Assembly: GCA_016858145.1 (NCBI GenBank)
Contig: JAEHOE010000081.1
Coordinates: forward strand, 434,001 to 498,000
Length of the DNA: 64,000 nucleotides
Direction of reading: 5' to 3'
Origin: Edaphochlamys debaryana
Taxonomy: Eukaryota; Chlorophyta; Chlorophyceae; Chlamydomonadales
The number at the start of each line of letters is the position of its first letter. The stretch's first letter is position 1. The notes below the pieces were generated by a model. That model was given only the letters and a program-made list of their open reading frames with translations. It made no database searches and was not told the DNA's origin. The position numbers and the translations under genes are program-made. Shown here piece by piece: positions 45,121 through 55,295 of this stretch.

Positions 45121-48100
45121 CTACTTGCAATGTCGCCGACATTCGTTCTTATGCCCCTCCTCCCAGTCCGCCTTGTGGCACTCCTGCGAGCAGTATCGCA
45201 CGCACTTGCACCGCACGCACATCAGCAACGGCAGCTCCGCCTCGCTCCGGCCCCCGTACGACAGGCAGCCCGGGTACGCGCACACGCGCAGGCCGGGGAA
45301 CGCCGCCTCGGCCAGCGGCACGGCGATCGGCGGCGGCAGCGCCGCCGCCAGTACGGCCGCCGACTCGTCAGGCGGCGCCCCTTCGCCTGCTGGCGGCGAG
45401 CCCCCCTCCCCATCAGGCAGCTCCAACGGCGACGGCTCCGCCGCCCCCATGTCGTCCTGGAGGGGGGCCTCCAAGTCTCCGACCCACACCTTAACATCTA
45501 CGAAAACTCGCATGCCCTTGGCTACTACGGCCGCCAACCGGCGGAAGCCGCTGCCTGGGTCGGCGGCGGCTGTCGCCGCACCACCGTCACATGGGCCAGT
45601 GGTCCGGTCCGCGGCGGCGGCATCCGAAACGCCTCCCAGTGCCCTGTGTCCATCACCGCCATTGTCGCCCCTCGCGGCCGCACGGAGTAGGCATTCAAGC
45701 GAAGCGCTCATCGCTTCATCCGACTTTTGGAGCAACGGCTGAATGCCCAGCCGCAGGAAAGGCTCGAGGCAGCCCTGCTCGGACGTGACACCCGGAGCAG
45801 AGCCATCCCGAGCACCGCCACCCCTGCCCGCGCCGCTGCGGCTCACGCCGCCGCCGCCCCTGCCATCGCCGCTGCCGCCGCTGCTCACGCCGCCGCCACC
45901 CCTGCCGCTCGCGCCGCCGTCGCCACCCCTGCCCTTGCAGCTGCCGCTGCCGCTTGCGTCGCCGCCACACCTGCCGTCGCCGCTGCCTCCGCCAGAGCTG
46001 CCGCCGCCGCCGCTGGGCGGCACCAGCCAGGACCGCACGCGGTTGCTCAGCTGCGGGTGCGCCGCCAGCTCGGCCACAGTCATCGCTGCCAGCATGGCGG
46101 CGCGAGCGGCGAGCGTGGTGGGGTCCGGCGCAGCGTCCGCCGCATCCTTGCCCGGGCCGCCCGCGCTGGGGTCAGCGGCGGTCGAAACGCGGGCACGTAC
46201 CAGCTTGCAGGCCGCCGCCAGCAGGCGTTGCGGCTGGAGCGCCAGCAGCTGCGGCGCTGAGAGCCGGCCGCCGCTTGGGGTCAGACTAGTCAGACCCACG
46301 TCGCAGCCAGCGGTCCGCAGGTAAAGCAACGCGTTGGTGACCGCAGTAAGAAGCTTCCTGAAGACCGCCGGCCGCAGCCGCCACTGCACCGCCCGCGCCG
46401 CGGCCTGCGCGGCGAGCAGGCACAGCTCCCGCCCCGCAAAGACCTGGGCCTCAGGGGGTGGGCCAGGCGGGCCGGCGGCGTCCGCCGTGCTCCCGGGTTG
46501 TGGACTTCGCGTGCCGCCACTGAGCATCTCGGGGCCCGGCATTGACGGCAGCATCCGCTCAATGATTCGCGCCAGAAGGTCGTGCTCCTGCTTGCGTGCA
46601 AGCGCCCGAGCGGCGCGCTTCCGGCTCCCCTCCACCTCCGCCTCCAGCTCCCGCAGCCGCCGCGTCATCATGCGCGCCCGCTTGCCGAGCGTCACCAGTA
46701 CCCCGCCGCTGGCCTCGAGCCGAACCCGCGCCGGGAGAACCTGCCCTGAGAGCATGTGAGACATGAGCACTGGTGTATAGGCCGTGTAACGGGCCAGGGC
46801 GTTCAGCTGAAGCCGCTGGGGGTGGCACGCGGCCCGGTCCGCTGCGGCGAAGGCCAGGCGCAGGGCGTGGTCCAGGGAGGCGGCCAGGCCCGCGCGGGTG
46901 AGCGCCGCCGCCAGGGCCTCGCGGCTCGGGGCGCCCAGCAGCGCGGGGGCTGCGGAAGGGGGACGGAGGAGGCCAAGACAGGGCGGCGCGTGGGACACAG
47001 GGACGTGTACGGTCCCCGGGGCGGCGCAGATGCAAGGTGAGTGAGATAGGTACGTAGGAACGCCCGTGGTGGGCGTGTGCTCCCTCCATACAGCCTCCGT
47101 ACAGCCTCCGTACAGCAACTAGAGATGCAGCCATCAATCTATGACTTGACGAAAGATGGCCTGTCTAGGCTACACAGCCTTTCTGGCGCGCATGCCTCAC
47201 ACGGACCCCCTCATGGATTTCGCTCCGAGAAGTTGCTGTACGGAGCAACCGTACACTGTCCTGGCTTCCTGGACCCCTAGCGCACGCCCCTGCCCTCCCA
47301 CCGCAGGCGTGGCCCGGTAACCTGCCAACCCTGCCGGTGGCTGACTCCCCGACTGGGGCTGGCAGCCCCTTCGTTGGTCATCCTACCTCGAGCCTCGCAG
47401 ACCTGGCGCAGCATGTACAGGGCCATCTCTGTCCCCGCGTACAACTGCGCGCGGGAAAGTTTGCATGCCATGTCAGAAAGGCGGCGCAAGGAAGCGATGA
47501 CCGGGTATGCCTTGAGCCCGTTGGAATCAGGGTCCTGTTACACGTGCTTGGCTACCGCCCATACCGCCGTACCTCGGTGAGGCCTGAAGCCTCGCGGTCG
47601 CCGCCCCCCGCCAGCCCCGCCTCCAGCCCCTCGAGGTTCAGCGCCAGGGCCCAGGCGAGCGTCTCGGCGCTGCGGGTCTCGAACAACAGGCGGTTGACGT
47701 CCTGGGGCAGGGCGCGGGAAGGGAGGGTGGGAGCATTAGCAAGAAGGGGCGGGCACAGAGCCGGCAGCACAGCTGTACAGCGCCGTAGGTGGGGTAGGCC
47801 AACGGTTCCTGGGGCACTCTTCAGAAGGCGTCCTGGGGAGGTGACAGGAGGATGACACGGCAGAGTACGGCAGGTACGGCAGGAGGCCAAATAAAGGGAC
47901 AGATGACGGAAGCGGGGAAGCGGGGATGTGGAGCAGGCGGAGAGGCGAAGGCCGTGCAGATCAGCCCCGAGCCCCAAAGTCAGCAGCAGCGGGCGCTGAG
48001 CTGCAGTGCGAAGGACCAGCAGCGAGAGGGCCGGATCGTACGAGAGGGCGGAGTGGAAAGCACTCCTAGCCCACCTAGCACTCCCGCTTCGGTACCTCGT

Positions 48101-49876
48101 GACGGGGTACCGCGACCCACGTACCGGCAGGAGGGTCAGCAGGCTGAGGCTGGCGTCTGGCCGCCGCGAGTAGGCCCCTCCCAGGCCTTCGCCCCGCTGC
48201 AGGCGGCAGAGGGCCTCCAGGGCTCGCGGCTCGAGCCGGGCGAGGCGGGGCGGCGGCGGGGAGCCATTGACCGGGGAGCACAGGCCGTGAGCCAGGCAGG
48301 CCAGGGCGTCGGCGTGTGCCTGTACCAGCCAGTCCGCCGTCTCCTCGCACCTCCACCCCTGCATGCTGCTGCCCCCAATCACGTGGCCCAGCCTCGCCTC
48401 CAGCGCCGGAAGCCACCAGCGGCCCTGCCACCTGGCAGGCGCAGCTCGCCCGCTGGGCCCCGCCCCCTCCACCTCCTGCTGCCCCTCTAGGTCCTCCACC
48501 GCCTGCCCCCGGTCCTGCCCCTCCCCCTCCAGCTCCACGCCCCCGTGCACGCACAGCCGCTCCAGCAGCGCCTCCTGCAGCGCCACCACGTTCGGGTGGG
48601 ACAGCTGCGAGGCCAGCTGCGGGGCGACGTCGCGGGTGCAGGTGGAGAGGAGACCGTGGGCCCTGCTTAGCGCGCTGGCGAGGAGGCAGGCGCAGTACTG
48701 GGTGTACGTCGCACACTCCCGCAGCATGGTCCCGATCAGGCCGTCTTGGCTGAGGATGAGATCCGGATCCGGCGCTGGGCAGCCCTGCAGCACGGCCCAT
48801 GCAACCGTCGGAAGCAGCTGGCTCTCTGCCAGCACCGCCAGGAGCTGGCTTCGGGGCGCGGCGAGCTCGGGCGCAGGCGCCGTCTCTGATTCGTCGTCAG
48901 GCCTCGCGTCCGGGCTGCCGCCGGGTGCCTGCAAGTCTTCCAACAACCCCACAACCAGGACAGCGTAGAATGCACAGCTGCTCGTTAGCTGAGCGCACAG
49001 CCGCGAAGCGCCCGGCGCGAACTTGCCGCCGTGCGATGCGACCAGCGCCCGCTGCACGTCCGGGCCTGGCTGCGCCGTGTGGTGCGCGAAGTGCGCGCAG
49101 CTTCGCAGCCCGGTCACCACCGCGCACATGAAGTCGGCAGTCCACAGGGGCGCAGCGACGCGGGCCAGCAGCCGGGCCCTGTCCGGGTCCGTGTCGGGCG
49201 ACGGGCCGCCGGTGGCCGGGTAGATGTTGGCCAGCGGCATGGTAAGCCGCTCCATGGCTTCGGCCGCGGCCTGGAGAAGTAAGAGCGCGGGCTTATGGGA
49301 AAACACGCGAGTTACCGCCGGCAGAGAAGCGTCGGCGCAAAACTCGACGGCGCGAGCGAGGTCGGTCATTCTGGCGGCGAGCCAGGCCCAGGTCCCCGCC
49401 TCCTCGCACGCCCCCAGCCACCGCTCGAGGCTCTGCAGGGGCGAGGCCACTGCTGCGTTCGCGAACACGCGGCTGTAGAGCTTCGCGACGGCTGCCTTGG
49501 CTTCTTCGAGGGCCTTAAGCCTGAGGCAGGGGGTGAGGTAGGGGGACGCAGCCGTGACGGCGCGAGGCGTGGGCACAGGAGGCGGGAGTCGCGGGGAGGC
49601 GGGGTCGCGACAGCGGGAGGAGTCGGCGCAACACACTTGGTGGCGAACTCAGTCAACGTTGGGATGATAGGGCACCAGTGCCTGTGCGGATGCGCTTGTG
49701 CGTGGACGCAGGACTAAGAGTGAATGGCGGAGGTCTGCGTGCAAGCATGCGGGCGCGCACCTTCCGGGAATGCGCTGGATACGCTCTGGCGAGGTGAAGT
49801 ACATCCTCTGTATCACGTCAAGCGCCGTCTGCTGAGCTCGGAGCCGCAGCACGAGGACGTCCCGCGACAGCTCCAT
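45121..49876 (-). CDS. MYND zinc-finger protein, copy 2 (1205 aa)
   Basis: Paralogue of the gene at 35984, in inverted orientation. Exons on the minus strand are 49876-49761, 49520-48125, 47701-47573, 47534-47387 and 46949-45121 (TAG); every phase closes. The start MELSRDVLVLRLRAQQTALD is supported by the paralogue. Conserved blocks include LGACEEAGTWAWLAARM, QEALLERLCVHGGVELEG and ETLAWALALNLEGLEAGL. Exon 5 starts PALLGAPSREALAAALTRAG. The MYND finger ends the protein (CAYPGC, CVRCKCVRYCSQEC, DWEEGHKNEC), giving the expected Cys/His set. Before it lies a long Gly/Ser-rich insertion (about 45790-46020) larger than in copy 1. The roughly 700-residue N-terminal part is not a family I recognise. 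Exon 3 has exactly the same length (129 bases) as in copy 1. Confidence 0.86.
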
Positions 49877-50644
49877 GGCGACCGAGTGCAGCGAAACAGC
49901 CTCAAGATTCACACAGGGGACTCTTCCTGGCTGAGAAAGCAAGCAGGAGAGCGTGATGAGCTAAGGCGTGGGAACATTTCGGGCTGGCAGTTGGGCAGGA
50001 TGCGCTAGAGTCCCTCGAGAAACGCATTGACACACTATCCACTGCATCGGGGTATGAGCACTCAGGCGTGGAGTTGCAGCGGCTATGGGGCTTTGCGAGT
50101 ACTGCGACATTGTGGGGACAGTGCCCTCCGCATGGGGGCGAGGCACTTCTCCGCTGGGACCCCTTCGAGCAAGGAACCCCCTCGCCCTAATGCCCGAAGA
50201 CTGGCCCAGACACCCAACACGCAGCACGCCCAGAGTTAGGCGAAGCGAGACTTTACACGGGGACCCGGACCCGGACTGAGTGGCACTCCCTGCATCAGCA
50301 ACGGCCAACTCCGCCCCCCGTGTTCTTCAGAACCGTGATGATGCCATTGACCACGACAGGCTCTACAGTACAGCTCTGAAGTAGAGCTCCGATTCACTCC
50401 TCTTGCAGCACCCACTGTGCCAGACTCTCCAGGCGTTACCTCCCACTACCCCCTCCTCCCCCCCAATGGAGTTCAGCACGCACCACATCCGTACGCGCCG
50501 TACTCGCAAGCCCCCACTCATAATCCGCCCATCCGGCGGCACAAGCAGGGGCACCATCCGGCCATTGAGATGCCACACGCGTGTCTCTGCGATCCAAACG
50601 CAGATCCATATCCTAACCCAGATCCAGGCCCCTGCGAGGAGCCC
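49877..50644. other. Region between MYND copy 2 start and RIX1-like gene end
   Basis: Should hold the promoter of MYND copy 2 and the 3' UTR of the RIX1-like gene, both on the minus strand. Open frames here are short and unrecognised. TTACA near 50252 would read TGTAA on the minus strand about 390 bases past the RIX1-like stop and may be its polyadenylation signal. Confidence 0.5.
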
Positions 50645-53600
50645 TCAAGCGTCCTCGCTGCCGCTGTCGTCCCCGGAGTCGATATCCGGCAGCGAACCCT
50701 CGCTGTCCTCGCTCTCATCCCCGCCGCCAAACACCGCCGCCGCCGCCGCCGCCCGCTGCGGCGCTGGCGCTGCTGCAGCCGCCGCAGCGACGGCAGGCGC
50801 CGGTGCCGGTGCCGCTGCCGCCGCCGCGGGTGTCGGTGCAGGGGCAGGCGCCGCGGCGGCGCCTTCGGCAGCCTTGGCTTTGGCATCCGCCGTCTTTTGG
50901 CGCTTGCCTCCTCGCGTCTCCATGGCTGGAGGCTCCGCCGCGTCTCGCCCCTTGCCGTTGCCCTTCTTCCCTGCCGCACCCGCCCCATCCTTGGCCGCCG
51001 CCCCTGCTTTCCCGGCACTCGCCACCGCCGCTGCGGCTCCCTTGCCTGCTGCCGCGCCGTTGCCCTTGGCGGCGGCTGCGGCAGGGGTGGCGGCGGCCTC
51101 CGCCTTGGCGCCCTTCTTACCGGAAGCCTTGGCTGGCGCCGGCTGTGCCGCAGCCGCCGCTGGCTCAGCGGCAGCGACGACGGCCGGCGCCGCAGCCGGC
51201 GGCGGCAGCTGCGGCTGCACGGGGTCCAGAATGCTCCACAGCCTGGGCCTGCCCAGCTCCATGCTGCCGCCGCCGCCGCCGCCCTGCCTGGCGTCGCCAC
51301 CAGCGCCTGCCGCCGCCGCCGCGCTGCGCGGCCTCAGCAGCGGCTCCAGCGCCGCCAGGCCCTCGCTGCAGGCGTGCGCGAACTCAAGGCCGCCGCCGGG
51401 GGCGGCGCCGCCGCCAGCGGCGCCGGCACGCAGCAGCGCCAGGCCCTCGGGCAGGAACGGGTGGCGGCTGGGCCACGGCGCCGCCAGGCTCGCTGCCAGC
51501 GCCCGCGCCGCCGCCACGCGCAGCGCCGCCAGGGTGGCGGCGCGGGCCGCCGCCGGGCCGTTGGGCTCCGCCGCCGCCTTGAGCGCCGCCTCTGACGTCA
51601 CCGCTGCCACGTGGTAGCACAGCGCGTCGATCTGGCCCCGAACGTCTGACGTCAGCGCCGGCCCCGCCGCCGCCAGCAGCGCCGCCGCCAGGCCCAGCGC
51701 CGCCACCTGCGCCGCCGCGTCGTCGGGCGTCATCACTGGCGCCGCCGCCGCCGCCACTGCCGCCGCCGCCGCCAGGTCGATGCCAGCCAGCGGGTCAGCC
51801 CCGCCCTTGGCCTTCTTGCCTGGCGGATGCCCACCAAGCATCCCCGCCGAGCGACCGCCGCCGCCGCCGGCCTTGCCGCCGAGGCCGGTGCCGTACAGTG
51901 CGGCCTGCTGCGCGGCCTGCTGCTGTACGGCACTGAGGCCGTACAGCTCCGTGACCAGCGCGCCGCTGACCTCCACCGCCAGGGAGCGGCCGGCTGCCAT
52001 GCCGCCGTACTGCAGTACCGCCGACGTGGCGTCGTACAGAGCCGCGCGAACGGAGGGCGGCATGGCGCATGCGAGGCCGCCTGCGCCGCCGGCCTTGACC
52101 CTGCGCGTGGGAGCACGTCAGCACGTCACCACCGGTCCTTTCGACTGCTCGTAATTGCTTGCCAGACTGCCCATCGCCGTCCGCTCGTGCGCCCCATCGC
52201 TCTCCTCGCACCCAGCTCCTGGCAGCTCGTCTTTCCCTCTCCTTGCCCCTTCCCCTCCCTCTTCCCCTCACGCTTCCCTGCCCCGAACCCCCTCATCCCC
52301 AGATTCCCACCTCCTCAGCTGCTCCGACAGCACGCGCGAGACCAGGGCGCCCAGGGGCATCAGCGCGCCGCGGCCCACGCGGACCAGCAGCGCCAGTAGC
52401 CCCCAGCCGCAGCGCTGCAGACCGGGAAGCGCCGCCAGCACCGCCGCCTGCGCAGAGGCCGAGGGCGCAGTGCGGCCGGGCGCCAGCAGCGCTGCAGGGG
52501 AGAGAGGGCGTGAAGGCGAGGGTTGAACGGGATTGAGGGCGAGCGCTGCCAAATGGAGGAAGGAGCTCAAGGGCGATGCATCTAGTGCCTTCGGTAGGTA
52601 TCCCCTATGCGGTCCCCGCTTGCAACATGCGCGCCCGCTCTGCTCCCACCCGTCGGCTGCAGCTTGCACTGCAGTGCAATGCGGCAGAGGCAGCACGCCT
52701 CCGCCCCCGTCCTTCCCAGCCCCCGCGCCCAGCCCCAGACCCCGCCCACGCTGCGACCCCGCCCCCACCGGCCGGCTCCAGCTTGCTCAGCCGCATCACC
52801 GCCAGCAGCACAGCGTGCGCGGGCAGCGGCACGGGCGCCCCCGCCTCGCCCGACAGCAGCGCCGCCAGCCCGTCAAGCAGGGCCAGGGTCACCTGGGACG
52901 GCCGGGTAGGAGAGGGGGGGAGGTCCATGGGGAAACGCAGGTAAGCAACACGTAATGTGGGCGCGCTGGCCGGGAAGAGAGGTGGACCGTCCAGCAGGGC
53001 CAGGGTCACCTGGGGGGAAGGAAGGCGGGCAGGACCGGGGGAGGAGCCATGGGGAAGCGCGGGTGTGCGGGACAGGCCTTGGGTGGGTAAAGTGGGCACG
53101 GAAGCCGGACAGAGGGCGGCGGGAGGACAGCGCAGGGTTAGAAACCAGGCCAAGGCACCAAGGCACCAAGGCTACTCGTTCTGAGAGCAATGGCGGCCAG
53201 AGGCTGTTCCGCCCCAAAGCCAGCCCGGCTTGCCTGGATCACGTGCGTTGCGTCCGTGCGGGCCGCCGCCGCGCCGCTGCCGCCAAAGCCCGCCGCCGCC
53301 AGCAGCCCCTCCGCCTCCGCGCCCGCACCCGCCGCGATGCCCAGCTGCTCCCTGGCCCTCGCCGCCAGCCCAGCGTCCCCCGCGCCCCCGCCCATGCCCG
53401 TGCCCTCGCCGCCTCCGCCGCCGCCGCCCAGCGCCCCTAGGAGGTCTAGGGCGGTGTGCAGGGACAGCAGCAGGCGGCGGCAGGCCGTGCTCCAGGCCGC
53501 GGCCTCGGTGGCGGAGGCGCGGGGCAGCAGCGCGACCAGCCGGGCCGCGTCGGAGCGCTGCGGCGGCGGCACGTCGGGCGCCGCGATGAGGGCGGCGGCG

Positions 53601-54863
53601 GCCGCCTCCAGGGAGGCCGCGTGGTTGCGGGCCACGGCGGGGAGGGAGGTGAGCACGGCGCGGGCCGCGGACAGCGCGGCGGCGCGGCAGCCTGGGCGTT
53701 GGGGAGCGAGGTTTGTGCGGGGGTGAGATGGGGTTGCCGGCGAGCCGTAGGAGGGGAAGTGGAGCGTGGCGGGCTGGCTGCGTACGTATGACGCTAAGGG
53801 ACCATCGCGCCTTGAGTCCGCTTCTGGAGTTTGGCCTGGCCGCCTCACCGGCTCGACACCGCGCCTTCCACGCCCTCCCTCCCCCATCTCATCCCGGCCG
53901 CACCCGCACGCACCTGGGTTGGTAAACAGCGGTGTGGCCAGGGCCAGGGTGCGGCCCGCCGGCCCCGAGGCGTCACGGCGCACCCCTGGCACCTCCAGCA
54001 GCTGCTGCACCCTGCGTGGGGGGAGGGGGAAACGGGAGGGAGGAGGCAAGGTCGTGGGGAAGGGGTGGGGAAGGAAGGGGTGTGTCACGGGGGCCCGAGG
54101 GCCACAGGTTTTGATGGCGACTGAGGCACAGTGGCGCCACTTGCAGTGGGCTGTTCTCAAGGCGACGGTTGCGTTGCCGCAGGTCGAAAGCCCCGCTGAA
54201 CACGTGCGGCCCTTGCAGTAGGGCCTTGACCTGCGCTCGTCACAGTGCCATGTCCCCATTGTTCCCACATGACTCCCCTGCTCGTTCTCAGAGCGCACCC
54301 CGCCGCTAGAGCCCCACCGTGTGAACAGCTGCGCCAGGGCATGCAGAACGGCGGCGCGAGACGCCATCGCGTCCGCATCCTTCTTGCCCGCATCCAGAAG
54401 CGCCGACGCCCACTCGCCATGACCCGCCAGAAAAACGCACGCGGGGCAGTGACAGCACACGACGCCCAGGAGCACCGCGGCGCCGGGGCGGCAGGCGGAC
54501 TGCACGGGCACCGTGGATGGTCCGGAGGATGGACACGGGATGGTTGGCACCGTCACGCGGGCAGTCTCCCGGCCGCCCAAAATACAGGGAGTAGCTTCGC
54601 AGCAAAGGAGGCCATGTGCAGAGTAGAGTTCGCACCTCGCCCTTGCTGCCGAGATGCTTGAGCAGCTGCTCGACGAGTTTGGCCTGGAGCTCCGTCACGG
54701 GAGTCCAGAGGCCTCCCTGCGCGCCGTCTGGCCCAGCCGACAGTAGCCCACTGCCCACAAGCAGGCTGGCAATGGCGGCGGTGCGGTCGGGGTCGAGCGG
54801 CTGCTCGACCGCCGACAGCACATTCCTTAGTAGAGTACTTCTAAGAGCAGCCGCGGCCTCCAT
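50645..54863 (-). CDS. RIX1/PELP1-like pre-rRNA processing protein, 908 aa
   Basis: The family acts with IPI1/TEX10 and IPI3/WDR18 in nucleolar and nucleoplasmic 60S assembly. Exons on the minus strand are 54863-54636, 54499-54318, 54011-53914, 53691-53234, 52892-52769, 52491-52311 and 52100-50645 (TGA); all phases close. The N-terminal half is helical and Leu/Ala-rich like the RIX1 domain: AAVLLGVVCCHC, WASALLDAGK, SRAAVLHALAQLFTR, LLALLVRVGRGALMPLGA. The C terminus is Ala/Lys-rich and ends acidic, SLPDIDSGDDSGSEDA, a feature shared with plant PELP1-like proteins. The assignment rests on architecture and these segments, not on a strict motif. Exon 4 probably ends at a GC donor (GCAAGC, 53233); a GT a few bases earlier is also in phase. 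It is divergent from the gene at 55296. Confidence 0.62.
52872..53009 (-). repeat. Duplicated acceptor and exon start in the RIX1-like gene
   Basis: On the minus strand CAG|GTGACCCTGGCCCTGCT starts the exon at 52892, and the same 21 bases with one change occur upstream at 53009. Offset is 117. Both have an AG acceptor, and the intervening sequence is intron-like. Confidence 0.85.
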
Positions 54864-55295
54864 TTCGGCAAAAGAAACGTGACAAGCAAGCTAGGAGCGG
54901 CAGATACCAGTTCGTTTGCGTGCAGGTAGGCGTGCCGCTAGTTCATGCTGCCCATTAACCTGTCCTGTACATGTCCGGAACAATTGAGAACATAATTCGA
55001 GCGTTTGGGGCCAAGGCGAACACAGCACGGGCGCAGCACGCCCTACCGATGCAGGGCGCTCTCTGTTCGCGCGGTTCACACTTTACAAGTTGATAGCTCA
55101 CGAGCAGGCGCTGTTTACGTCAGGCACTAGGCGTGCTTAAGCCCTCGCATCTCTCCGCTCGGCTTTCCTGGTGCCAGATGGAGCCCTTGCAGAACTTCTG
55201 CTACCAACATTGCTCATAGGATAGGATAGGATAGGATCCTGGGCTGCCCACTGGAGCGGGGCTTGCCGCGCGGGAGCCTGCTTGAGCGCGGGAGG
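54864..55295. promoter_or_regulatory. Divergent intergenic region, RIX1-like and DUF4211 genes
   Basis: 432 bases separate the two opposite start codons, so this is a candidate bidirectional promoter for two nuclear proteins. It contains a run of ATAGG units (about 55215-55238) close to the plus-strand gene. No TATA box is obvious. Confidence 0.5.
55215..55238. repeat. ATAGG pentamer repeat
   Basis: Four to five tandem ATAGG units end in GGATCC, 60-80 bases upstream of the DUF4211 gene start. Confidence 0.85.
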
